DNA of 16,927 nt, from the NCBI GenBank assembly GCA_019323555.1, contig JAHWHC010000016.1, positions 1 to 16,927 of the forward strand, given 5' to 3'. The position numbers were made by a program, and so were the translations under genes. Shown piece by piece: positions 6,654-13,508 of the stretch; position 1 is the first letter of the stretch, and each line of letters opens with the position of its first letter. Below the pieces are notes generated by a model. It was not told the DNA's origin and did no database searches. It saw only the letters and a program-made list of their open reading frames with translations. The DNA comes from Candidatus Woesearchaeota archaeon. Lineage in GTDB: Archaea > Nanobdellota > Nanobdellia > Woesearchaeales > ARS49.

Positions 6654-8020
6654 TTTGGGACACCAGGACTCAATAAAGTGATCTTGCCAAGAGGCTTGGA
6701 GTAACTGCTCTTTTTCTCAGAACCAGCCTGCTTGTACTCAAACCAGACTTTCAGGGTCAATGTCTTTGCAGTCTCTGGCTGGGCCTGAGGAGGAATTGAT
6801 ATCTCAACAAGACCAGAACTGCCTGTATCTGGCAGAGCAAGATTAGGGTCTGCAGAGGCAATCTCATTAGTTCCCTCAAACACACGAATAGTTGTGATTT
6901 TAACATCCTTAACATCTTCGTTCTTGTCATACATATTGAAGCTAAGACCTAGCTTGTTCTCAGCAACATTAAATGGATCAGAATACTCATAATTATTCTG
7001 CAGATGGAACGGGCCAAGCTTCCTGTCATCAAACAAAGACTGCGCTTCTTGAGTAATACCGCCTTTCAGCTGCGCAACACAGGCATCATTTATGCAGGCA
7101 AAAGTAGTGTAGGTTCCTCCATCTGCACAAGGACCGCAATCAACAGGACAGGTGCAGGGATTCTCATTAGCATCACAGATGTAATTGCCGCAGACACCTG
7201 GAATAGGCCTGTGCTCACAGAAAAATTTAGTGGATGCATCACAAATATCCTGTGTTCCTGGGTTGCCGTCATCACAGCTTGCTGGGCAAGGGTATGGTGT
7301 GTCTGGCTTAACCCAATTAAACTTGACACCAGAATACCTGTTCTTGACAACAACAGTCTTAGGGGCCATTGATGTCGTGCCAGTAAGATAATCATAAGTT
7401 ACCTGAAGCTCTAGATTAGAGATAGTTCCTTGTTTTTCAGCAGTAGGGAAATCCACAATCAAGTCAGTATTGATTTCAGAGCCAGACCACAAAGGCCTGT
7501 TAATGTTAAGTTCTGCTAAAGGTATTGTCTGCCTATTTATTTCACCCACTAATGCAATCTTACTTATTTTCCTGTCTGCATTCCGTTCAGTAGGGGTTGA
7601 CAAGGATATCTTTACATTAAATGTGTCTTTCAAGACATTAAAAGGCTGGTTATATCCTGTTGTCAAGCGTATCTTATCGCCGCCAGCACTAAGCTCTTCA
7701 GTAGATATCTGCGGCTTGACTTTTGAATCAGAAATGCCTTCTAGACACAAATCACCAACGCAGACAAGTTCAAAAGGACCAGAAGGTCCTGCACATATGC
7801 CGCAGTCCTGCGCACAGGTGCATTTAGTTTCCCCTTTATCACAGACACCATTGCCGCACTCCCCTGGAATAGGGGTGTAGACGCACTTGCCGTCTAAACA
7901 GGCGCCTGTAAAATGAGGCTTTAAACAATCAGAATCTGTCTCACACTCTGGCTTTTCACAGCCAGAGAGAACTAATACAGCCAAGATAAATAATAAAAAG
8001 AAAAAAAATTTGGTTTTCAT
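6650..8020 (-). CDS. Cys-rich lipoprotein with an internal duplication
   Basis: This 456-residue protein has a signal peptide (5-18) ending in the lipobox L-S-G-C, so Cys21 is probably lipidated. The mature part holds a Cys-rich segment (26-46), then two copies of a unit of about 222 residues. Each unit begins with a 22-residue knot, C-G-N-x-x-C-D-x-x-E-x-x-C-T-C-x-x-D-C-G-x-C, at 55-76 and 277-298. A second short Cys pair and a beta-rich domain of about 150 residues follow each knot. The C-G-N-G-V-C/D-C-G motif is known from extracellular proteins of many microbes, where the cysteines are disulfide-bonded. The beta domains probably have an Ig-like sandwich fold (inference). Both ends of the gene overlap neighbours in ATGA, so it is translated as part of a coupled operon with two pilin-like proteins. 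Confidence 0.85.
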   Translation of the reverse strand: MKTKFFFFLLFILAVLVLSGCEKPECETDSDCLKPHFTGACLDGKCVYTPIPGECGNGVCDKGETKCTCAQDCGICAGPSGPFELVCVGDLCLEGISDSKVKPQISTEELSAGGDKIRLTTGYNQPFNVLKDTFNVKISLSTPTERNADRKISKIALVGEINRQTIPLAELNINRPLWSGSEINTDLIVDFPTAEKQGTISNLELQVTYDYLTGTTSMAPKTVVVKNRYSGVKFNWVKPDTPYPCPASCDDGNPGTQDICDASTKFFCEHRPIPGVCGNYICDANENPCTCPVDCGPCADGGTYTTFACINDACVAQLKGGITQEAQSLFDDRKLGPFHLQNNYEYSDPFNVAENKLGLSFNMYDKNEDVKDVKITTIRVFEGTNEIASADPNLALPDTGSSGLVEISIPPQAQPETAKTLTLKVWFEYKQAGSEKKSSYSKPLGKITLLSPGVPK

Positions 8021-8235
8021 CGGATAAATTCAAACTCTTTAATGATGAACCATGCAAACAATACAAGCACTACTGCTCCTGCGACAATATACCAAATCCC
8101 TGCATTAAATGAGTTTGTTATTGAGGCATATAGCCCGTATCCAAGAATGACCATTCCCAGCCACAAGAACTTATCCAAGACCATCTTCATGATCTCAAAT
8201 TCTTCTCGTTCTGTTAATCTTCTTTTGACTTTCAT
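8017..8235 (-). CDS. Small two-helix membrane protein
   Basis: This is a 72-residue protein. A basic/acidic N-terminal stretch (about 1-20) is followed by two hydrophobic helices, about 23-40 (FLWLGMVILGYGLYASI) and 47-66 (IWYIVAGAVVLVLFAWFII), joined by a short N-S-F-N-A-G loop. The ends are therefore probably both cytoplasmic. A GGTGAT ribosome binding site lies about 6 nt before the ATG, and its stop overlaps the start of the lipoprotein gene. I do not recognise the family. Its place between a pilin-like protein and the lipoprotein suggests a membrane anchor or accessory role, which is inference. Confidence 0.75.
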   Translation of the reverse strand: MKVKRRLTEREEFEIMKMVLDKFLWLGMVILGYGLYASITNSFNAGIWYIVAGAVVLVLFAWFIIKEFEFIR

Positions 8236-8245
8236 GATATCACCC

Positions 8246-8872
8246 TTATGTCACCTTGATGAAGAACTGCTTTGACTGATATGTGTCACTTGCTTCAATA
8301 GGCCATGTTGCTGTAGCACAGTCTGTGTCACTCTCTGCCTTGTAGACATTGAATTCCATCAAGTACGTGTCTGGAACAGCTGCTGCAATCTGCAATTTAA
8401 CTGGATAGACACCAACATCGCCAGACTTGATATCAACCTCGTCAAACATACTGAACCAAGTTCCGTATTCAGGAGTGTTTCCATCAACGTCTTTTCCGCC
8501 GACCAAGCTAGATTCTCCGCCAGGACAGGAATTATCAGGCTTTAGGGCCCTAACACACTTTACACCCACCCTGAAACAGATGGCAGATGCCCCTTCTTTT
8601 GCCGAAGCCGTGTTCTTGATGCCCACATAAAACTCCTCTGGCTTGCCGATCTTTGCACTGATTTCAGCCCTGTTAAATACCAATAGTTCTCCTGATTCCT
8701 TGATCTTTTCTATTAATGAGGACTTTATTTCAGCACTGACAGCGCCGAATTGCTCTGTTAATGCTCCGAACTGAGACTTAATGAATCCTAGACCAAGACC
8801 TAAAATAGTGATGGCAAGGATCAAGATAACAATAGCATTTATAGAAAGCTGTAAAGCTGCTTTTTTGTTCAT
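8246..8872 (-). CDS. Type IV pilin-like protein, first gene of the pilin operon
   Basis: This is a 208-residue protein. The N-terminus M-N-K-K-A followed by A-L-Q-L-S and a long hydrophobic helix (about 11-32) is pilin-like, with Ala instead of Gly before the predicted cleavage. An amphipathic helix (about 33-58) continues the pilin stalk. The outer domain is beta-rich with an F-Y-V-G-I-K-N strand and four cysteines. It resembles the last gene of the operon in order of elements. The start has an AGAGGTG ribosome binding site 7-8 nt upstream and a TATA box at 8923-8936. It is divergent from the ribosomal protein gene at 9000. Whether it forms a filament or is a minor subunit cannot be told. 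Confidence 0.75.
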   Translation of the reverse strand: MNKKAALQLSINAIVILILAITILGLGLGFIKSQFGALTEQFGAVSAEIKSSLIEKIKESGELLVFNRAEISAKIGKPEEFYVGIKNTASAKEGASAICFRVGVKCVRALKPDNSCPGGESSLVGGKDVDGNTPEYGTWFSMFDEVDIKSGDVGVYPVKLQIAAAVPDTYLMEFNVYKAESDTDCATATWPIEASDTYQSKQFFIKVT

Positions 8873-8922
8873 CTTAATGCACCTCTTTTAATACTAATAT
8901 ATAGAAGAAAATAAGTTTACTT

Positions 8923-8936
8923 GTTTATAAACTTTT
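8923..8936 (-). promoter_or_regulatory. TATA-box promoter of the pilin operon
   Basis: The minus strand reads AAAAGTTTATAAAC, a near-consensus archaeal TATA box. Transcription would start near 8902, leaving a leader of about 30 nt with a GAGGTG ribosome binding site before 8872. A second AT-rich stretch at 8896-8903 (TATATATT) is a weaker alternative. Confidence 0.65.
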
Positions 8937-8967
8937 CGCAGAAATCCAGTGTGCCCATAAACAGAAA

Positions 8968-8980
8968 GCTTTAAAAATAA
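8968..8980 (+). promoter_or_regulatory. TATA-box promoter of rpl10e
   Basis: AGCTTTAAAAATA, centred about 26 nt before the ATG at 9000, fits a leaderless mRNA. Confidence 0.6.
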
Positions 8981-8999
8981 ACCAGCAATTCTCTAGTGC

Positions 9000-9530
9000 A
9001 TGGCAAGACTTAGAAAAGCAGTTGCTTACAGGAAGCTTGAAAGGCCCTACACGAGGTATTCTAAATACAAGAAAATGCGTTTTGTTAGAGCCAGGCCTGT
9101 GTGCAGAGTCGTAAGGTTTGACATGGGAAGCGCCACAAGAGAGTTTGAGACTTCCCTGCATTTAGTGTGCAAATCAGACATACAGATACGAGACAATGCA
9201 ATCGAGGCTGCAAGACAGACAAGCAACAGAGCACTGGAAAAAGTCTTGGGAAAAACAGGATATCACCTGAAAGTAAGAGTGTATCCGCATCATGTTCTAA
9301 GAGAAAATCCACTAGCTGCAGGAGCAGGAGCAGACAGGATGAGCACAGGTATGGCCCACTCATTCGGTAAAGTCATCGGCATTGCAGCAAGAATAAGAAA
9401 AGGACAGACAGTACTGTCACTAAGGCTTAACAAGAAAGACCTTGACCTAGGAAGAAAAGCCCTGGTTAAAGCAAGCAGGAAATTCCCCTGCCAGTTCACA
9501 ATACTGCAGGGCCAGAAAGTCGTATTCTAA
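9000..9530 (+). CDS. rpl10e: Large-subunit ribosomal protein L10e (uL16)
   Basis: This 176-residue protein is the archaeal uL16 (L10e), which sits near the peptidyl-transferase centre and tRNA elbow of the 50S subunit. The N-terminus A-R-L-R-K-A-V-A-Y-R-x-x-E-R-P-Y-T-R, the K-V-R-V-Y-P-H-H-V-L-R-E-N strand, the A-G-A-G-A-D-R-M-S-T-G-M loop (about 106-117) and the F-G-K-V/I-G-x-A-A-R-I segment are characteristic of this family. Length and start are normal for archaea. The TATA box about 26 nt upstream indicates a leaderless mRNA. It lies divergent to the pilin operon and upstream of a separate three-gene unit that has its own promoter. Confidence 0.97.
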   Translation: MARLRKAVAYRKLERPYTRYSKYKKMRFVRARPVCRVVRFDMGSATREFETSLHLVCKSDIQIRDNAIEAARQTSNRALEKVLGKTGYHLKVRVYPHHVLRENPLAAGAGADRMSTGMAHSFGKVIGIAARIRKGQTVLSLRLNKKDLDLGRKALVKASRKFPCQFTILQGQKVVF

Positions 9531-9546
9531 ACTCTAATGCAGAAAA

Positions 9547-9558
9547 GCTTTTATATGA
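9547..9558 (+). promoter_or_regulatory. TATA-box promoter of the unit 9599-10560
   Basis: GCTTTTATATGA lies about 46 nt before the ATG at 9599, leaving a short leader with a GGTGAT ribosome binding site. Confidence 0.55.
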
Positions 9559-9598
9559 GTATTCAAGAATCTAGACCATAATATTAAAAGGTGATAAA

Positions 9599-9763
9599 AT
9601 GGATAAACCAGATGTAAAAGATGCTGCAGAAGCAATAAGACAGCTAAAAGAGTGGCTGGCTGTATTTGCAGAAGAGTATGACTTAGCTCCAGAAGCAAAG
9701 CAAAAGCTTGAAGAGAAAATAGACGAAGTTGTGCAGCAAGTCGCAGATATAAGCTGCGAATAA
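9599..9763 (+). CDS. Very small acidic helical protein (54 residues)
   Basis: This gene is easy to miss because of its length. An AAAGGTGAT ribosome binding site ends 4 nt before the ATG, and the stop is followed after 2 nt by the next ATG. The product is acidic and almost entirely helix-forming: A-A-E-A-I-R-Q-L-K-E-W-L, a short turn with Pro, then K-Q-K-L-E-E-K-I-D-E-V-V-Q-Q-V. It looks like a two-helix hairpin and may be a partner of the similarly helical downstream protein. No family is recognised. A single cysteine sits near the C-terminus. Confidence 0.75.
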   Translation: MDKPDVKDAAEAIRQLKEWLAVFAEEYDLAPEAKQKLEEKIDEVVQQVADISCE

Positions 9764-9765
9764 GC

Positions 9766-10125
9766 ATGGGCGCAAGAGAAACAATTGCAAAAATAAGAGA
9801 TGAACTTCTAGCTATAGCTGATATTATAAGAGGCCCTATTGCTATTAAGGCAGTGACTCCGCCTTCATTTAATAAGGCAGGGCTAACTATTCCTAAGCAG
9901 ATTAAAAAAGACGAATCTGCCCAAGCAGTCGCAACACTGCTCCGGACTGCTGCAGCAGAAGTAGATTCTTTGAACCTTGATGAAGCAGAACGGCAACTAG
10001 TGACTGCTCAAAAGGAATGGGCAAAGATAATCCAAAAACAAGGCCGCTCAAAAGAATTATCAGACTTACTTCAAATAATAATCAATCTTAAGCAAAAAAT
10101 AAAGGATGCCAAGGCAGACATTTAG
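9766..10125 (+). CDS. Unknown helical protein of 119 residues
   Basis: I do not recognise this protein. It is soluble and mostly helical: an N-terminal helix (about 3-22), a Pro-containing loop (about 30-45), then an Ala/Glu/Leu-rich helical region (50-119) with a TPR-like or coiled-coil character ending in K-Q-K-I-K-D-A-K. Its start lies 2 nt after the upstream stop, with no clear ribosome binding site of its own, so it is probably translated by coupling. Nine nucleotides separate it from the Toprim-like gene downstream. Sharing an operon suggests joint function, but nothing in the sequence states which. Confidence 0.75.
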   Translation: MGARETIAKIRDELLAIADIIRGPIAIKAVTPPSFNKAGLTIPKQIKKDESAQAVATLLRTAAAEVDSLNLDEAERQLVTAQKEWAKIIQKQGRSKELSDLLQIIINLKQKIKDAKADI

Positions 10126-10134
10126 AGGTGACTT

Positions 10135-10560
10135 ATGCCAAGAAGAGCGAATCCAAGGCCCACAAGAAGAGCAGAAGGTAAACTAGATCTTTACACTAAC
10201 TGGCTGCAGAATATCAAGAATGCATCAGATGGAAGAATAGTTCTTGTCAAGACTAAGAAAGCCAAAGAGATACTGCAGTCGTTGAGAGTTAAGAATGTTA
10301 TTGCTTACACTGATTTCAGGCCTGATTACAAATTATTTGATTACCTGCACAGAAAGAAAAAAGAAGTTATTTTGTTGTTAGGAGCAGACAGGCCAAACAA
10401 TGAACTGTGCGAAAAACTAAGAGGAAGGATGCTTCAAGAGAAGATAAAAGTCAATACACGATTCAGAAAGCCATTGTTTGCAGATGACATGAAAGACATG
10501 GCAGGATTGCTGACTTTCTTGTATAAACATGTTGCTGACTGTCCAAGGAAGAGAGTTTAG
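10135..10560 (+). CDS. Degenerate Toprim-like protein (UPF0292-related)
   Basis: This 141-residue protein has a basic N-terminal extension (1-15, R/P-rich) and then a single Toprim-like domain. The order of elements matches the archaeal small Toprim proteins (UPF0292 group): G-R-I-V-L-V strand, charged helix, K-K-E-V-I-L-L-L strand (75-82), helix N-E-L-C-E-K-L-R, strand K-V-N-T-R-F-R-K, and a final K-D-M-A-G-L-L helix. The catalytic Glu of the usual V-E-G-K is replaced (V-K-T, Lys39), and the D-x-D motif is reduced to G-A-D (Gly83, Asp85). So it probably does not catalyse nicking or primase-type chemistry but may still bind RNA or DNA. A GAGGTGA ribosome binding site precedes the ATG. The family call is from memory. 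Confidence 0.75.
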   Translation: MPRRANPRPTRRAEGKLDLYTNWLQNIKNASDGRIVLVKTKKAKEILQSLRVKNVIAYTDFRPDYKLFDYLHRKKKEVILLLGADRPNNELCEKLRGRMLQEKIKVNTRFRKPLFADDMKDMAGLLTFLYKHVADCPRKRV

Positions 10561-10585
10561 GGCAGGGTGTTAACTTGTTTAACAT

Positions 10586-10597
10586 ATGTTTATAAAG
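10586..10597 (+). promoter_or_regulatory. TATA-box promoter of the gene at 10633
   Basis: ATGTTTATAAAG lies about 42 nt before the ATG at 10633. It sits inside the longer open frame from 10567 and so rules that start out. Confidence 0.65.
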
Positions 10598-10632
10598 CGC
10601 CTATTTTTCTCGATAGTGTTCGTGGTGAAGAT

Positions 10633-11028
10633 ATGAGAAGTACAGATGAATTACGTAAGCTTGTAGAATCAAGACTGGATGGAAGGCCTGCAGATAAATT
10701 TACCCTAGAGCGGCTAGTGCCAGATATGTCTGAGTTAGAGGGATTTACAGATGACCAGTTGATTGCAGTAGTAACAGGCCTGCACTTAAGAGTCCCATAC
10801 TGCTGCTATTGTGATTCCAGAATAAAGCCAAACGGCAAATGGATAGACATACCAGAATCATATAGGGCGTTGATTCGCGCAAAAAAATACCTTCCAAAAA
10901 ACCAAACCTTGTGCGACAGATGCGGTGATTACTTAGATCCTGGTTATGCTGAATTTCTTGAAGCAAATAAAGAGTTTCTAGATTCTTTTGCTGCCACCGG
11001 CACATATGACAGTGAAGATTCTGAGTAG
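10633..11028 (+). CDS. Four-cysteine zinc-site protein, function unknown
   Basis: This 131-residue protein has two Cys pairs, C57-C-Y-C60 and C94-x-x-C97, separated by 33 residues, as in zinc-ribbon or treble-clef sites. The spacing fits one structural zinc. The N-terminal 50 residues are helical and acidic (DELRKLVESRL; DDQLIAVVTGL) and the C-terminus is an acidic tail. No family is recognised, and the role (nucleic-acid or protein binding) is unknown. The ATG at 10633 is chosen because the TATA box lies downstream of the earlier in-frame start and a GGTGA ribosome binding site ends 5 nt before it. Confidence 0.75.
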   Translation: MRSTDELRKLVESRLDGRPADKFTLERLVPDMSELEGFTDDQLIAVVTGLHLRVPYCCYCDSRIKPNGKWIDIPESYRALIRAKKYLPKNQTLCDRCGDYLDPGYAEFLEANKEFLDSFAATGTYDSEDSE

Positions 11029-11048
11029 AATTCTGTTGTTTACCGAAA

Positions 11049-11060
11049 ATATTATAAAAT
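11049..11060 (+). promoter_or_regulatory. TATA-box promoter of the cupin-like gene
   Basis: ATATTATAAAAT is centred about 26 nt before the ATG at 11081. This fits a leaderless mRNA and favours ATG 11081 over the preceding TTG. Confidence 0.6.
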
Positions 11061-11080
11061 TCTAAAATTAACCACTCTTG

Positions 11081-11353
11081 ATGAAGCTCATCAAAGAAAA
11101 CGAAAAAGGCAAAGTATATCAAACAAAAAATTTCAAGATAGTTTACAGAAACAAAGACACTATTTCTGGAGATAATGAAGAAAATGCTGAAGAACTAATC
11201 TATTTGGTGCATGGTTCTGCAGAAGTGACTCTAAGAGATAAAACTTGGACAGCAGAAGCACCTGCAAAGATAAAGTTTCCTGCAAAAACTTATCATAAAA
11301 TAAAGGCTTTGACAGATATTTGCTTTTTATTATACGATTGGAAAGTTTTATAA
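11081..11353 (+). CDS. Small cupin-like protein
   Basis: This 90-residue protein looks like a single small cupin barrel. The pattern L-I-Y-L-V-H-G-S-A-E-V-T-L (about 43-55), an A-P-A-K-I-K-F-P-A-K-T-Y-H-K-I segment (64-78) and a last strand D-I-C-F-L-L-Y-D follow the usual strand order of that fold. One His lies in each motif, but the full set of metal ligands (H-x-H ... E ... H) is not seen, so metal binding is doubtful. Ligand unknown. Its stop codon is embedded in the TATA box of the next gene. Confidence 0.7.
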   Translation: MKLIKENEKGKVYQTKNFKIVYRNKDTISGDNEENAEELIYLVHGSAEVTLRDKTWTAEAPAKIKFPAKTYHKIKALTDICFLLYDWKVL

Positions 11354-11355
11354 AC
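11343..11355 (+). promoter_or_regulatory. TATA-box promoter overlapping a stop codon
   Basis: AAGTTTTATAAAC is a near-consensus TATA box about 28 nt before the ATG at 11377. The TAA inside it is also the stop codon of the cupin-like gene. Confidence 0.65.
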
Positions 11356-11376
11356 TACTTGCGCTTTCTTGCTAAT

Positions 11377-11808
11377 ATGGACGAAAGCAATGTGAACAAA
11401 ATATGGCAAGAATTCTTTGGTGAAACAAGAGCAGAGCGCTTTGGCGCAAATAATCCGTATGATCCTTTGATATTCGACAAGGGCGGTATACCTATATTCA
11501 AAGGTGGCAGAATATTAAAGGATGCTGAGTATTTACGACTTTGTTTTCATTTATATCTTCAGGACAAAGGCTTTGTCCCAGATGAGGTTGAGCCTCGTTT
11601 AGGCTCTGAATTCCGGGGAGCGCGACTTCAACATTGGTTAAGGTATACTCGCCCAGGCCATGGAGATCTGTGGGTAAATTATTTCGGAGACAAAAGTCCA
11701 GTAGATGGTGCTGCACTTGATTTGATACTAACAAACACTCCTGAAAGAATAAGAATTGCAAACCCGAAGAATTACGCAATTGCAGAGCAACTTGAAAAAA
11801 TTTCTTAG
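11377..11808 (+). CDS. Unknown protein of 143 residues
   Basis: I do not recognise this protein. It is soluble, with no signal or membrane segment. The central part has many Arg, Gly and aromatic residues (FRGARLQHWLRYTRPGHGDLW) and the C-terminus is helical. The frame is open further upstream, but the TATA box at 11343-11355 places transcription start near 11377, so this ATG is chosen and the mRNA is probably leaderless. It ends 4 nt before the convergent DNA ligase gene. Confidence 0.7.
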   Translation: MDESNVNKIWQEFFGETRAERFGANNPYDPLIFDKGGIPIFKGGRILKDAEYLRLCFHLYLQDKGFVPDEVEPRLGSEFRGARLQHWLRYTRPGHGDLWVNYFGDKSPVDGAALDLILTNTPERIRIANPKNYAIAEQLEKIS

Positions 11809-11812
11809 GGCG

Positions 11813-13507
11813 TCACTTCTTATACATCTGAACAACTTCTTTCACAGTAGTTGCCTGCTCAGGACTTTTCTCCGGACGATACCTTAAGAACCTGGGGAAT
11901 CTTAGAGCCAAACCTTCTGCAGTGTGGATAGGGCTCTTTGTTATCTCAGCACCTAAGACTTCAACAACAATTGCCGGAGTGAACCAGACATCTGCTTTCA
12001 TCTTTGAATTGACTAACGGATGCTTTTGCTTAAGCTCATACTTCTTGAATTTCTTAGGCAGTTCTTTCAACTGCGCATCTGTAAAGCCAGCGCCAAGTTT
12101 TGTGAAAGTTTCATAGCGATTCTTCTTTGTGTTATAGACAGCACAAAGCAAAGAACCATAAGAACCTGCTCTCCTGCCGCGGCCTGCAAAAGCACCAACA
12201 ACAACCAAATCAAAAGTATCAACCATGCCTTTCATGTACTCTTTTTTCCATTTGATCCACAACCAGCCTCTTGTGCCTGCCTTGTAGACAGAGCCTTTTC
12301 CGCAGGACTTCACCATTATCCCTTCTGCACCGTGCTTCACCATCTTGTCAAAGAACTTATTTATCTCTTTCAGGTCAGAAGTAACAATCCTATTAGCTAA
12401 CTGCATGTCTTTAGTCTGTTTCTTGATAACTTTCCTCAGCGCCTTATGCCGTTCAGGGTAGTCTTTAGATATGTAAGATTTTCCATCTAAATACAGTAAG
12501 TCAAACAAGAACAAGCATACAGGAATTTTCTTGATGTATTTTTCAACATCATATTTTCTTCTTCTTTGCATCAATGTCTGGAACGGAAGCAGTTTTCCAT
12601 TTTTATCAACAGCACAGCACTCTCCTTCGATAACACAACTCTTGCATTTGATCTGTTTCTTTATTGCGTCAGCAACATCTGGAAATTGTGCTGTAATATC
12701 ATCCATTCTCCTGCTGTATATCTTTATCTTCTTTCCTTTAATGTGAACCTGCATCCTTTCTCCATCATATTTTTCCTCAACAGCCATATCTCCTTTAATC
12801 TTATCTAAAATCTCTTGAATACTTTTCACTCTCTGCGCGAGCATCATCTGTATAGGCACGCCAACTTTCACGTTTATCTGACTTAATCCTTTCAAGCCTT
12901 TTTTTGCAACAGTATCTGCAATCAAGCAGACATCAGGACAGATGTGATAAGCATGCTCTAGTTTTGGCTTGTTCTCTTTTGTTCCTGTAAAAGCAATAGA
13001 TAAAGAATCAAGCAGAGTCATGTCACTTGCGCCTAATCTCAGGGTGCCAAGAACAAGGCGAGCGATATATCGCGCCTCAAGAGCAGAGGCGCTTCTAAAC
13101 AAACCAGCCAAAATTCTTATTTTCTGATCCTGGCTTCCTGCGCCAGAAGCTTCAGCAATCTTATGCAGGCCCCCAAAAACTTCCTTGATACTAAGCGCTT
13201 TTCTTTTCCTTCCGCACAGGCCCTCTGCAGCAAGACCGACATCACCTTTCTGCTTAAACACTTTCTTTACATCTTCTTCGCTTTCACCAGAGGCAAGAGC
13301 AATTGCTTTTAGAACCATCTTGTCAGCCATGCCAATAACAACATCTTCATACTCAGAGGCAATACGGCCTGTAGTCAGGTAAGCAACCATGCATATCTCT
13401 GACTTAGGGACTGTCTTGAAAAAACCAGCCAAGATCTCCCGCATCTTGTTTCCAGAACTAATTTTCTCTAATTTTGCAAAAACATCTGCTAGTTTTGAAA
13501 ATAACAT
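11813..13507 (-). CDS. lig: ATP-dependent DNA ligase
   Basis: The enzyme seals nicks in duplex DNA with ATP during replication and repair. At 564 residues it has the normal archaeal length. After an all-helical N-terminal DNA-binding domain (about 1-210), motif I is E-K-Y-D-G-E-R with the adenylated Lys246. Further motifs are V-I-E-G-E (Glu294), F-D-L-L-Y-L-D-G (335-342), E-G-I-M-V-K (395-400) and W-I-K-W-K-K (417-422), followed by the OB-fold domain with the R-F-P-R-F-L-R-Y-R segment at 537-545. All key residues are present. An in-frame ATG lies 8 codons upstream inside the preceding gene, but this start is chosen because it is 1 nt after that gene's stop and is preceded by a GGAAGG-like site. 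Confidence 0.95.
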   Translation of the reverse strand: MLFSKLADVFAKLEKISSGNKMREILAGFFKTVPKSEICMVAYLTTGRIASEYEDVVIGMADKMVLKAIALASGESEEDVKKVFKQKGDVGLAAEGLCGRKRKALSIKEVFGGLHKIAEASGAGSQDQKIRILAGLFRSASALEARYIARLVLGTLRLGASDMTLLDSLSIAFTGTKENKPKLEHAYHICPDVCLIADTVAKKGLKGLSQINVKVGVPIQMMLAQRVKSIQEILDKIKGDMAVEEKYDGERMQVHIKGKKIKIYSRRMDDITAQFPDVADAIKKQIKCKSCVIEGECCAVDKNGKLLPFQTLMQRRRKYDVEKYIKKIPVCLFLFDLLYLDGKSYISKDYPERHKALRKVIKKQTKDMQLANRIVTSDLKEINKFFDKMVKHGAEGIMVKSCGKGSVYKAGTRGWLWIKWKKEYMKGMVDTFDLVVVGAFAGRGRRAGSYGSLLCAVYNTKKNRYETFTKLGAGFTDAQLKELPKKFKKYELKQKHPLVNSKMKADVWFTPAIVVEVLGAEITKSPIHTAEGLALRFPRFLRYRPEKSPEQATTVKEVVQMYKK

Positions 13508-13508
13508 C

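Noticed and set aside
7004..7880. Plus-strand frames opposite the lipoprotein gene
   Set aside because: They are shadows of a Cys- and Gly-rich gene with a clear signal peptide and operon context on the minus strand.
10567..10632. Upstream start for the four-cysteine protein
   Set aside because: It precedes the TATA box; the ATG at 10633 has a ribosome binding site.
12020..12808. Several plus-strand frames within the ligase gene
   Set aside because: They lie antisense to conserved ligase motifs and have no start signals.
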